Below, one piece after another: positions 1 through 10,488 of a stretch of DNA of 41,833 bases; position 1 is the first letter of the stretch, and each line of letters opens with the position of its first letter. Source of the stretch: Brachionus plicatilis (Eukaryota; Rotifera; Eurotatoria; Ploima; Brachionidae); NCBI GenBank assembly GCA_010279815.1, contig QEOQ01000316.1, positions 419,298 to 461,130 of the forward strand, given 5' to 3'. The notes beneath the pieces were generated by a model. That model was not told where the DNA came from, made no database searches, and saw nothing but the letters and a program-made list of their open reading frames with translations. The position numbers and the translations under genes were made by a program.

Positions 1-202
1 TTTTTTAAGCAGTTGAAAAAATTTTAAAATTAACTATTATTTTTTCTGAAAAAAACTTTGCTTAGCTAAAAGTAATGGTAAAACTAATGAAAGATATTAA
101 ATACTTTTGCTTTGCTAGTTTTTATAAAAATAAAAATATTATCTGATTATTTGAAAAATTATTATTTGAATAAAAAAAATTTTTAAGTGATAAAATACGG
201 TG
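1..202. other. A+T-rich spacer at window edge
   Basis: No reading frame, RNA gene or repeat boundary is recognisable here. The stretch leads directly into the dispersed repeat that starts near 203, so it may be the outer part of a repeat copy cut by the window edge. Confidence 0.4.
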
Positions 203-344
203 TGTGCTAATTCATTAACTAAAATTACTGATATTTTACCAATTTTACTAAATGAATATAAAAATAACTTACTTTTTATAAAATTACTTAGTTAATTTAA
301 AAATGTAAATTTATTTTAAAAATCAAGTTTGATGTTATTTTTTT
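203..344 (+). repeat. Dispersed repeat, copy 1 (shared with 6782-6920)
   Basis: About 140 bases, starting TGTGCTAATTCAT and passing through ATTTTACCAATTTTACTA, match 6782-6920 in the same orientation with scattered substitutions and small indels. The second copy lies inside the Tc1-like element at 6717-7614, so this is probably a fragment of the same family. It is cut on the right exactly where the zinc-finger element begins with GGGTCTAG at about 346. Confidence 0.75.
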
Positions 345-345
345 C

Positions 346-919
346 GGGTCTAGTGGAAAATGTGAACAATTGTTCACAAAAAAATGTGACCATGAGTATC
401 AAGTCCAAAATGTGAACGTTTTGTTCACATAATCTCTGGTCACATATTTGGTGACCATAAGCTGGTCACATAAAAAAAAATGTTCACCAAATTTAAGATT
501 AATAAATAAAAATTAAATAATTTAAAAAAGTTTAAATCTAAACGCAGGAGAAAAAGCAATACATTATCGTGAAAAATCAATGACTGAAATTACTAATTCT
601 CAAGAAACTTTGAATGAAGTAAAAATAGCACTCACCAAACATGCAAACCCTGTACCGTGTGATTTCTGTGAAGAATTAATGAAAAACATCAAGTGTGTAA
701 AGTTGCATATGGCAAAAAAACATAAAAACTAATAAAAAAAGGAATTGGAATTTATTTATTTTTTATTTGCATTTAAAATTAAACTTTTATTCTAAAATTA
801 ATGTTCACAAAAAATAAAAACTGGACTCGAAAAATTTTTTTATTTTTTTATTTATCTATTTTGGTCACCAAATTTGTGACCAGAGATTATGTGAACAAAA
901 TGTTCACATTTTGGACTTG
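346..919 (+). mobile_element. Inverted-repeat DNA element with palindromic ends and a zinc-finger ORF (copy 1)
   Basis: The arms 400-457 and 862-919 are inverted copies, 56 of 58 bases identical. The left end extends outwards to about 346 with further palindromes: TGTGAACAATTGTTCACA (361-378, perfect), TGTGAAC-N4-GTTCACA and TGGTCAC-N6-GTGACCA. The right side lacks the outer 54 bases, so the right terminus is truncated. The outer left end is recovered, inverted, at the right end of a second copy finishing at 17100, which fixes the terminus as GGGTC. Between the arms lies a short reading frame for a C2H2 finger (580-732). No transposase is present, so the element would be non-autonomous. Superfamily is not determined. 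Confidence 0.8.
580..732 (+). CDS. Short C2H2 zinc-finger protein carried by the inverted-repeat element
   Basis: Fifty codons from ATG 580 to TAA 730-732. The C-terminus holds one finger, C27-x2-C30-x12-H43-x4-H48, ending two residues later at the stop. Upstream of the ATG another frame reads a basic stretch (FKSKRRRK, from about 526), and the second genomic copy (16672-16882) joins just such a basic stretch to the same finger in one frame. The ancestral protein was therefore probably longer, and this copy has a frameshift before codon 1. It is located between long inverted arms made of palindromes; binding of the finger to those palindromes is an inference only. It could be non-functional debris, but the finger itself is undamaged here. 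Confidence 0.5.
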   Translation: MTEITNSQETLNEVKIALTKHANPVPCDFCEELMKNIKCVKLHMAKKHKN

Positions 920-2052
920 TGCTTCCTGGCAACATTATGGAATCCGTATCTATCATATCTGTCTATATGGTAGAACGACTTTAGGACATTTCTAATTTGT
1001 CAAAAACATGAAAATCTGCAAATACGACTTCGGACTCTGGAGGTAAATCTCTTAGGCGCATTTGGGGCAATTTAAACAAAATTTTGACTTCTTTAAATAA
1101 ACCACAAAATTTCTATCTTGATGTTGCTAAAATTTAAGTGCATGATATGTGCAGAAAAAAAGTAACAAATTTTTTTCACAATAAACTTTGTCAATGAGAA
1201 AATTTTATTAAAAAATTGAAACAAAAATCTTCTTTTCCTAAAATTAAATTAAATTCTTTTTGTATTGAATTTCACTATATTTAAATTAACATCTAAAAAT
1301 TTCATAAAAGTAAAATTCAGCAAATAAGAAACAAAATTTAATTTTTTTTATTAAAAAGCACAATGATAAAATTCTAAATGTTATTGAGTATCTAGAACAT
1401 TTAGAATCTAGTTATTGATTATAAAAATTTTTAGATTAAGCAACTTTTTTTTTCTAAAGGTAGTATTTATTTAGTCATAAATGTTATTTTGTAAAAGTTT
1501 TTAAAATTTTAACGAGTTATGTTAAAAGATAAATCTTTATTATGTAAAGCTATTGATAAGAAGAAAATAAAATTGTCAAATTTCAATTGATTATTTTAAT
1601 AGAGAAAGAGAGATATAAATAATTATTCTGATAAAAAAATAAAAATAATGAAAATGAACTTTTATTTCAAAATCTTAAACTAAAATTATTAAAAAAAATT
1701 GAAAAGTCTTTATTATTAAAAAAATCCTTGCATTCATCTTCACGCATCCAAAAAAAATAAAATTTGCATAAAACAAAATGCTGATTCCCACTTCATTTAA
1801 TTTTACGAGAAGCACTCATATATTTTGATCAATGAGTACAAGAATTAAAAAAATTGAAGAAGATCTAAACGAAAAAGTAGTTTAATCTTTATAATTAATG
1901 CCATTTAAAATTTAAATTTTGAGTTAGACTCAAAATTAATAAATTAATAAGCCTTCTAATTAATAAATTTTCCATTATTATCTTTCTTTTTCAAGATATC
2001 ACTCTACTTTTTACTGCCTCATTCTGGTCTCAACTGAGTTTGATTTTTTCAG
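920..2052. other. A+T-rich intergenic spacer
   Basis: No convincing gene or element boundary. The sequence is homopolymer-rich with many short stop-interrupted frames. Confidence 0.5.
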
Positions 2053-2278
2053 TTCTCTTTCAACGGCAACCAACTTGGAACACTTGAATTCTATGAATTT
2101 AACTCTTTGTCATTTTCCAACATTCGGACCTATATAGCAGTACAGATGTTCCCATAAGGCTACATTTAATTTGATCACACTTTCCAGGTATGCAAGGCTG
2201 CCAGCACTTTTAAGATGTCTTTCAAGAAGGTCCTGTTTTCAAATGAATATGAAGTTTATGTCAAGATCTATAAGATCT
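2053..2278 (+). pseudogene. Coding-like fragment, unidentified
   Basis: A G+C-richer island follows a good acceptor-like tract (pyrimidines then CAG at 2050-2052). One frame reads 34 residues without a stop, including NQLGTLEFYEF and NIRTYIAVQMFP. Two stops follow, then coding-like sequence again in the same frame (AASTFKMSFKKVLF) up to a TGA at about 2278. This looks like a decayed exon or transposon protein. I do not recognise the family, and the frame composition is the only support. Confidence 0.3.
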
Positions 2279-3288
2279 GAAGGCGGAAGTTAGATTCTAC
2301 TTACGGATCGCTCTGATCCAGAATTTTGAGAGAATTCGCTCAAATGCGCGGGGGAATGATCTTTTTTAGCTTAAATGAATTAATGAAGTTTATTTAACTA
2401 ATAATTGTAAAATTTTGATAGTTTAAAGTCTACTTGAGACGAATATATTAAAATTTTAACTTTACCAAACATAATTTTTTAAAATTATTCACAATTTTTT
2501 GCGAAAAATTTACATAGAAATATAATTTTTACTTTAAAGCTAAAATAAAGATAAACAGTGGCATGTTTTGGTCAATAATTAATAAAAATCGAATTAATTT
2601 GGTTTTTTATTATATAATTTAAAAAAATAGATATAAAACATTTTTGGTACAATGTATTTTCTATTTTTATTTGGCATGTGAGAGATAAAATAATATAAGA
2701 AACCGCTGAATAAAACTTTAATTTTAAATTTTATTTAATTTTATTTTTAGATACATATTAATTAATTAAAGCGATAAGAAATCATATTGTTCATATTGAA
2801 ATCATATTAGAGTAATTTTTGAACAAAACTAAAGATAATTTTAACTTTAAGGCAACAAAAAGAAAACGTTTATTTTTTTTAACGTTCATTTAAAAAAAGT
2901 TTGTTTTGTAAATATTTTTCATAAACTTGAGCATAAATTTTCTCATTTCTCACAAAGATAAGTACGACCACAAACAGACTTATTTATCTCTGGGATAATT
3001 GTTTTTCAAAAAGCAAATTTTCTGCTCTCTAGATCTTTTAAAGTGTTCTTTTTTCCTAGAGTCAACATAAAAAATTAAAAAAAATGTATTTTTTTTCTCA
3101 AATTTTGTCGCTAAAAAATTATTTAATTAAAAAAAAAAAAAAATTTTTTTCTAGATGCATCTTATCACCGAATGGTTTATGTCAAACTCAAATTAATTTG
3201 TTATAAAACACAAGGCCAAAAATTTCTTATTTAATCATTAATCTTTTTTCTCAATTATCAAAAATAAAAAAAAAAAAAAAATATTAAA
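2279..3288. other. Upstream region of the Patched-related gene
   Basis: A+T-rich sequence with long A and T runs (for example 3128-3148 and 3267-3281). No promoter element can be assigned with confidence. Confidence 0.4.
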
Positions 3289-6024
3289 ATGTTCCACTAT
3301 CTATTCGAAAGAGTAAATTTATTCTACGAAAAAGTTTTTTTTAACTATGGCAAGTTTATATCGCGTCACTATTTAAAAGTGATAGCGGCCTCCTTCCTGG
3401 TCAATCTGGTTCTATCACTGGGCATTCTGCGCATGGACATGATAACCAAAGTGGACAAGCTGTTCTTTCCGATCAAGTCCCAGGCCAAACAGGACGAAAG
3501 ACTGGTAAAAAGCTTGTTCAACAAGTCAAAAATGCTGAGTGAGGATTTTTTTCTGCACCAAATTGCCGATTTTGGCACTTGGGCCGAAGTCAACTTTCAG
3601 ACATGTTCCGGCGAAAACATCCTAAGTGAAAATTATTTGCAGCAGATTAAAAAAATTCACGGATCAGTGCTCCAAATGGCCGACTTGGACCAAGTATGCG
3701 CCAAGCGAAATGGCCAATGTTTAGTTGATGGGGCCGATTTGCTGGAACCAAAGTTTTACGAGGCATTTTTGTTCTCGTCCATGATACGAAAAAGCTCACT
3801 GCACCAGTGGGATCAAAGTTATGACAGAAAAAATTTTCGTTTCTACGTCAACTTTGGTGACTCTGGCACAATTGGCTTGACCGATCTCAGCTACAATCTT
3901 GGCAAGCATTTCAGGGTAAATTTTCAAAATGAAAGCAATGATGGAAAAGAGGCCGGCTTTGCCAGACTGGTCAAACTTCGCTACAACCTAAAAGACAATG
4001 CTGACAGTGCACAGCCCGAGGTCACCAATTGGGAGCTACAGTTTTTAAAGCTGATGAAAAATTTAACAAATGGTCCAAAAGAATGCAATGACAAAAATGG
4101 CATGTTCAAAATAAGCTATGCGGCGTCCCAGTCCTTGGACAGCGAAATGACCAACAATGTTAGTTTGGACATAGGCCTAGTTGTTGGCACTTTTTCACTA
4201 ATAATTACTTTTGCCTGCTTGTTCATGTCTTTGGGCACCAATTTGGTCACTTCACCAAGCTATGTGCTGCCCTTTGCCGGAATAGCGGCGGCTTTTTTCG
4301 GCATCTCATCCTCGTTTGGCCTCTGCTCTTACTTGAACTACCCAGGCTGCAATTTAATATTTGTGATTCCATTTCTGGTCATTGGCATCGGAATAGATGA
4401 CATGTTCTTGATCTATTCCTCGTTTCAGCACATTGCCAGCAAAAAGTCCACCCAAACATCCAAAGAAAAAATACTCGAAGAAGTTATATGCAAAACTTTG
4501 AGCAGATCTGGCGTGAGCATTACCATAACATCGCTCACTGACTTCACCGCTTTTCTGGTCGGCATCACCACTGGTTTCAAGAGCGTGCAAATATTTTGCG
4601 TCTATGCAGGCATATCCATTCTGTTCTGCTATTTTTATCAGATAACCTTCTTCACCGGGTTTCTGTGCTGGCACTGCAGGCGAGTGCTCGAGCAGCGGAA
4701 CGCCTTTTTGCCTTGGCTAAAGGCCCAGCCAAAACAGCTGAAAATAAAGTTTTTTGATCTAGAAAAATTCAAGCAAAAATGGCTGAAAATTTGGGAATTT
4801 TTTATTTGCCATAAAGCTGGCAAATTGTTAACATTTCTTTTGTTTCTAGTCTACATAAGTACATCAGCTTGGCATGCTTACCATATCCACGAGGGCATCG
4901 ATCTCAAGGACCTGGTCTCCGAGGACTCTTACTACTCGGCCTATGTCGAAGACAACTCAAAGCTAAATGATCTGTATCCAATAGTGATGCTGGTCATGCA
5001 CCAGCCCATCGATTATGACCAAATGCAAAATAGAATACTGGTTAAAAATCTGATCAAAAATTCACACAAAATAAAGGGCATCAGCGACTCGTTTGGCCTC
5101 AACTGGCTGGACATGTTCAAATCGGACAAAATAGAGTACAAGGACTCGGCAAAAAATTTGATCAACACCTTAAAAGACTATCCGCCTTTTTTGAACGACA
5201 TTGTTCTCAAAAAAACCTATTTTGACTACCAACTAAACAGAACAGTCTCAGCTGGCTACTTTGCAATGTCCGATTTGGACTCTGGTCAAAATGTGTACCA
5301 ATACGAGATCGAAGCATCGCGCTTCTACCTCCAGTACTCGGAGCTCCATTTGAGCTCGTTGGACGCGATGCCCATGCATTTGTTGAGAAAAGTTTGCCAA
5401 GAGTCGGGCCTGCCAGTCTTTCCATACTCGATCACGTTCAAGTATTATGAACAGTTCGAGGAAACACTGCCCAATGTTATCCAGTCTTTTGTAATTGCTT
5501 TGGAATCAATGTATTTGATAGCTTTAATTTTTGTGCCCGACTTGGTGTCTGTTTTTTGCATCATAGCCTCAATGTTGTCCATAATGACAGGCCTAGTGGG
5601 GTTCATGCACTTGTGGGGTCTTTCGCTGAGCTCCATTACCATGATAGAGCTGATCATGAGCGTGGGCTTTTGTGTGGACTTTAGCGCCCATGTGACTCAC
5701 GCGTTTATTACGAATGGCAAAGGCGACCGCAATAAACGCGCCTACAAGGCGTTTCTGCACGTAGGTGTCCCCATTTTCAACTCAGCCATATCCACAATAA
5801 TTGGCATATCCCTTCTTGGCTTCTGCAAGTCGTACATTTTCAAGTCGTTCTTTAAAACCATGATCATTTTGATGTCTCTGGGCATACTTAACTCGCTGCT
5901 GTTTTTGCCGGTGCTGTTGTCGCTGATCGGACCACACTGGCCAATGCATCAAGAGGCCAAGCAGCAAATGAGAGAAGAAGAAATGGTCTGTCTAAATGGT
6001 CAAAAGTCTGATGAAAATGTTTAA
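3289..6024 (+). CDS. Patched domain-containing (PTCHD/PTR-type) membrane protein
   Basis: A single uninterrupted frame of 911 residues, about the length of PTCHD3 and nematode PTR proteins and much shorter than Patched itself. Visible architecture: membrane helix near residues 29-49; extracellular loop ~50-290; a five-helix sterol-sensing-type block ~294-460 containing GIGIDDMF (366-373); helix ~511-530; second loop ~535-725; five helices ~730-880 containing GFCVDFSAH (793-801). The GxGxDD and GxxxD motifs are the proton-relay type motifs of RND-family permeases. Family members sit in plasma or endosomal membranes and are implicated in sterol or lipid transport and Hedgehog-related processes; the substrate here is unknown. 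ATG 3289 follows an A-rich leader and is the first in-frame start. Codon use is much G+C-richer than the flanks, as expected of a real exon. No intron is visible in 2.7 kb. Confidence 0.93.
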   Translation: MFHYLFERVNLFYEKVFFNYGKFISRHYLKVIAASFLVNLVLSLGILRMDMITKVDKLFFPIKSQAKQDERLVKSLFNKSKMLSEDFFLHQIADFGTWAEVNFQTCSGENILSENYLQQIKKIHGSVLQMADLDQVCAKRNGQCLVDGADLLEPKFYEAFLFSSMIRKSSLHQWDQSYDRKNFRFYVNFGDSGTIGLTDLSYNLGKHFRVNFQNESNDGKEAGFARLVKLRYNLKDNADSAQPEVTNWELQFLKLMKNLTNGPKECNDKNGMFKISYAASQSLDSEMTNNVSLDIGLVVGTFSLIITFACLFMSLGTNLVTSPSYVLPFAGIAAAFFGISSSFGLCSYLNYPGCNLIFVIPFLVIGIGIDDMFLIYSSFQHIASKKSTQTSKEKILEEVICKTLSRSGVSITITSLTDFTAFLVGITTGFKSVQIFCVYAGISILFCYFYQITFFTGFLCWHCRRVLEQRNAFLPWLKAQPKQLKIKFFDLEKFKQKWLKIWEFFICHKAGKLLTFLLFLVYISTSAWHAYHIHEGIDLKDLVSEDSYYSAYVEDNSKLNDLYPIVMLVMHQPIDYDQMQNRILVKNLIKNSHKIKGISDSFGLNWLDMFKSDKIEYKDSAKNLINTLKDYPPFLNDIVLKKTYFDYQLNRTVSAGYFAMSDLDSGQNVYQYEIEASRFYLQYSELHLSSLDAMPMHLLRKVCQESGLPVFPYSITFKYYEQFEETLPNVIQSFVIALESMYLIALIFVPDLVSVFCIIASMLSIMTGLVGFMHLWGLSLSSITMIELIMSVGFCVDFSAHVTHAFITNGKGDRNKRAYKAFLHVGVPIFNSAISTIIGISLLGFCKSYIFKSFFKTMIILMSLGILNSLLFLPVLLSLIGPHWPMHQEAKQQMREEEMVCLNGQKSDENV

Positions 6025-6037
6025 AATTTTATGTTTT

Positions 6038-6043
6038 AATAAA
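6038..6043 (+). terminator. Polyadenylation signal of the Patched-related gene
   Basis: AATAAA starts 14 bases after the TAA stop, implying a very short 3' untranslated region. Confidence 0.6.
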
Positions 6044-6160
6044 TTAGTTTAAAATTGGTTTTTAGTTTTTATTTTGGAAATTTTTTTTAAATTTTGTACC
6101 ATAAAAAAAGGCGATCTAACAATACATTGAAAAAAAAATATAGAATGCAACATTTAAGGC

Positions 6161-6702
6161 AAATTGAAGTTTCAGATCAAATTTTAAGATCAAAACGATC
6201 ATTTAAAATTTTAATACCAAATTAATCTAATTATTTTGATAATTTTTAAGAAATAAATAGTAAATGTTACTAGACATGTTATGTCTAGTAATGGTTCATT
6301 ATCAAATTAACATCAAATCGATTGATCTCTAATTTATTTGACAAAAACAGTCAATAATTTAAATAATTCAGGTTAAGTTTAATTCACAAATTCAAATTTA
6401 TAACTTTTATATCCATTCATTCAAACTGAAATAATTTTTTTTTTCTACTTAAATAAATTTTAAATTTAAAAACAGTGAAATTTTTTGTCTTTAAAAGTAA
6501 ATTTTTATTAAAATCAATTAAAATATTTAAAACTATTAAAGTTCAATTAAAAGGAACATTTTAAAATTTTAAATATGAAAATAAACTTGACATGACATGT
6601 CAAGTAATTGCTAATGAAAAAAATATTTTTCTCTATTATTTAAAAAAAATATTATAATTTATATTTTGATCTCTTTTTATCTTGATCTTAAACTTCAATT
6701 TT
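6161..6702 (+). mobile_element. MITE family A, copy 1 (complete)
   Basis: The termini AAATTGAAGTTTCAGATC (6161-6178) and its inverse at 6684-6701 match at 17 of 18 positions. Inside are two sharp palindromes: TTACTAGACAT-GTT-ATGTCTAGTAA (6267-6291) and ACTTGACATG-A-CATGTCAAGT (6585-6605). Related copies lie at about 33945-34359 and 39842-40945. No protein is encoded, so this is a non-autonomous element. Confidence 0.75.
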
Positions 6703-6716
6703 CCACATTTAATATA

Positions 6717-7614
6717 TAGTGGTGTTACGGTTTACCAAATTTTACGTAAAATATTGTAAATTTACGTAAATTTATCAGGCATGTGCTAATTCATAAATTA
6801 AAATTACTGATTTTTTACCAATTTTACTAGATGAATATAAAAATGACATTTCATAAAATTACTTAGTTAATTTTAAAATGTGAATTTATTTTAAAAATAA
6901 AATTTGATGCTAGTTTTTTCAATATTTAATTAAATTTAAACAAAAAATAATTTTTTATTTAACTTTTTTAAAAAATTTTATTTATCCTTTGCCTCTATAT
7001 GAACCAAATTGTAATAAGCAAAGAATTATTGAGATCTTAATTAGAAACCCGATTACAGAACTCACATTTTTCATCAAAATTCATACCATAATATTCTTAA
7101 TTATCCAAATATTGTTCTAATTCAAAAAAAAAATCTAATTGTACAAAACATCCTTCTCTGGCTTAAAAAGATGCTCAAAATCGAGTTAAACGTCTATCTG
7201 CTGATTTTTAGTTTTTTTAAAGTATAATTATGTTTAATTTATAATTTTAATACGATTTAGAAAAATTAATAGGAATAATATCAGTTATGCAAATTTAGGA
7301 AAAAAAATTTTTTTTTTAGTAATTTTAGTTAAAAAATAATAAATCGCCCAAAAAATTGAAACGAAATTGAACGCCAAAAGTGCAATTTCATTTCAATGTC
7401 ATTTCATTCGAAGTGCCAAATTATTTCAATTTTTGGACATTTTTTTTTTTACAAAAATTTACGTAAAATGTTCGAAATTTACCAAATTTTACGTAAAATC
7501 TGATAAACTTACGTTTTTTTAATTTTGTAAATTTATGTAAATTTACAATATTTTACGTAAAATTTGGTAAATTTACTATTTTTTTCGTAAATTACTAAAT
7601 CCGGAACACCACTG
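6717..7614 (+). mobile_element. Tc1/mariner-like non-autonomous element
   Basis: Flanked on both sides by TA (6715-6716, 7615-7616). The left end TAGTGGTGTTACGG mirrors the right end CCGGAACACCACTG. The inverted ends continue through repeated TTTACGTAAA motifs (AAATTTTACGTAAAATATTG on the left, its inverse near 7535-7560). TA duplication plus a CAGTGG-type terminus is typical of Tc1/mariner. There is no transposase frame. The interior holds a ~140-base segment also found at 203-344. Confidence 0.75.
6782..6920 (+). repeat. Dispersed repeat, copy 2 (shared with 203-344)
   Basis: Direct counterpart of 203-344, here located inside the Tc1-like element, which identifies its parent family. Confidence 0.7.
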
Positions 7615-10488
7615 TAGAAATATAAATGTTAATTTAAATTTTTCTAAAACACGTAAATTTGAAAATTTACTGAGTCACCAGTAAATTTCTAAAATTAAAA
7701 TAAAAAAATATTCTTTAACTTTTTTGGAAAAAAAGATTGAAAAGTAAATTTCTAAAATAGTTTCTAAATAACGTAAATATCCGAATTTATTGACATGTCT
7801 TTAAAATAGACTACTCTTTTTGTGACATATTAACTATTTTTGAAAAAAATAAAAATTCATTATTAATGACATGTAATTAAATGTGAACAAATTTTAAAAT
7901 TATTAAAAATAGTTTCAGCTTTTAGTAAATTTAATTATGTTTTAAATCCGATTTTCATTAAAACCGAATGTATTTTTTAAAAAAAGTTAACTTATTCCTT
8001 TTTTAGTAACATGTCACTAAATTCGGATAATTACGTTAAAAAAATTTTCTTTATTTATTTATTCTTAAAAGCACTGTTACCTCCAAGATATCTTGAGATG
8101 CATTACAATTAAGCCTTTTTACAACTGCATTCAAAACACCTGCCTCACAAGCTAACTCAAAAAGTTATTTATTTTAGTAAATTACTTAAATGTAAATAAA
8201 GTTTTACAAATTTACTGCTCTATACGTAAATTTAGAAAATTACTGGAAAAAAGTTTAAAACATAATTTTTGTTTAATTATTTTCGAAATTTACTGATCAA
8301 CCAAGAAATTCACAAAATTCCGTGTTTTACAATTTTACTATTACATCAATATGTAGAAAAATAAAATATAGAATTTTATAAAATATAGAAATGTCAATTA
8401 TGTTGAAAATAAAATTTAGAATATAATATTTTAAACTAAAAATCTTACTCTTAAATTAATATAATTAATTAATTATTTAAAAATAAACAATCAATACCAT
8501 TAATATGCAATTCAATTGTTTTTGATTCGTATTGTGAAACAATTTTTTTTATTTTTTAATTTTTTGATTTTTTTCTCATTGAGCTTAATTTTTTTATTGT
8601 TTAAAAAAAAAAGATGTGTGTTCTTTTACAAAAAAAAATTTATTTTTTCTACATTTCCTAAATATTTATTTTTTCTATATCGTTATGATTTTTCTATGTT
8701 TTGAGTATTCTACATTATTTTTTTTGGAAATTCCAAATTTTTTTTTCTATGTTTTAATATACCTCCATGAGAAAAAGTTGAAAAAAAAAAATTTCGACGA
8801 GCATTATAATGATAACCCTCGGTTATGGTTAATTTAATGAAGCTCAATTTGATTTTTAATTTTATTCTTTTAAACAATTAAACTACTCATATAACAAAAA
8901 CGACTTGAGGTCTAGGTAAACTTTATATTTTTTCCTATTAAACATTTTCCCAATAATTTTCTCTTTTTAGAGCGGCGTTAGATAAATAATAATTTAAAAG
9001 CATCATATTTAAATTAAATCTTTTATATGCAAAAAGAATCATTAAAAAAGGAATTATTAACAAATAAAAAAATTTGAAAAAATTTACAAATAACATTAAA
9101 CTGAACAGTTACTTTTTTTTGAGTAAAAATCATACAAAAATTCATAGTTAATAAAATTACTGTAAGTTACACACATTGTTCTTTAATCAAATTTGTTATT
9201 TAATTTTTAGTTTAATCAATTATCTTTTATTTTTGGAATAATGTCAATTAGTAAGTCTATTAATTTTTAAAATCAAACTATCTAATCTTTTTATTTAAAC
9301 TGACAAAAATTAATTTATACATTGCTACTATTTGAAAAATGAAAAAAATAAAATGAAAAAAATGAAATGAAAAAAATTGAAATTCAAACGTTTTTAAAAG
9401 GATTTAAAATCAGACATTTTTTGAGCGAAAAATTTTATTTATTACTGAATTTTTATGTTAAAAGTTAGACTAGATATGTAAACATGCATTAAAACTTAAA
9501 TTTTCGGGTTTAAAAACTAATTTTTAGCGCCGAACTTAAAATTAGGAAAGTCCAAGTCAAAGATTTGGACTTAAAATTTTTTTTTAAGTCTGGAATTTCA
9601 ACAACTCTGGATTGAACTTAACTTTTCGTATTCAGTCTCTTAATTAATTTTTAAGAATTTATAAATCATACAACTGTGTCTAAAAAGTAAATTATTACTG
9701 AATAAATTTTGCTTTTTATATTTTAAAGAAAAATAGAAAACACAAGTAATCTAGTAAAAGATGGCTTACATTTTAAAAAGTACTTTGAAAATTAAAAAAA
9801 ATCAGAGAAATAATTTTCTAAGCCAAAAAAACTAAATAAAACTAATAAATCATACATAAGAACATTTTTTTTTTAAAGTCTTGAACATAAAGACTCGCGC
9901 TTTCTAGATTAATTCTAAGAAACCTTTTAAAGCTTTCATCATTAGCTTTTAGTTGAATTGTTTAGCTAAAGAAAAAAAATTACTTAATATATTTGAACAT
10001 GCTAAGATACAATGATTTAATTTTAACTAAATAATTTTAAAAAATTTAAAATTCAATATTTTAATTACCTTAATAAAATATATAATAAATATATGATAAA
10101 AGAATATTTCAGATTGTTCTGAAGAAAGTATGCATACATTATGCAAAAGCGATTGAAAAATATTAGTCTCTTTTAAAAAGCTTCAAAAAATTTAGACATG
10201 CTTTTTTAACCGAAAAAAAGCTTCATTGATATTATAAGAACTTAGTAAAAAATTTTATTTAGAAAAAATCAAAATTTATTTTAAAAAGCGTGGTTTAATT
10301 GTTAAATTTGAAAAAATTTTGAAAAATTCAACAATAAAAAACGAAATTTCATGGCAAAAATCACATTTTCAAAGTTAAATCTTATTATAAAATCAATGGA
10401 AATTTGAAAATTCATTTAGTTGATAAACGATTTTAAATTCTAAAATTTAAAATTTTCAAATTTTAGATTTTTTTAAGCAACAAAAAAG
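7615..10488. other. Intergenic, repeat-derived sequence
   Basis: Contains an inverted repeat (7770-8037), poly-T-rich sequence around 8520-8760, A-rich ATGAAAAAA repeats around 9336-9380 and a small hairpin AAGTCCAA-N9-TTGGACTT near 9548. No gene was found. The last ~300 bases form the upstream region of the secreted-protein gene. Confidence 0.5.
7770..8037. repeat. Inverted repeat, 28-base arms
   Basis: 7770-7797 and 8010-8037 are inverted copies, 26 of 28 bases identical; core ATCCGAATTTA and TAAATTCGGAT. Weaker similarity continues inwards. Probably the ends or interior of a decayed hairpin element. Confidence 0.6.

Noticed and set aside
801..995. 64-codon open frame on the plus strand
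   Set aside because: It runs through the right inverted arm of the palindromic element and its protein shows no domain; the frame is a by-product of the repeat.
4354..4823. Antisense open frames inside the Patched-related gene
   Set aside because: Shadows of the sense coding frame, which carries all recognised motifs.
8516..8837. Overlapping open frames with Phe/Lys-rich products
   Set aside because: Made almost wholly of poly-T and poly-A tracts; no start context, domain or codon pattern.
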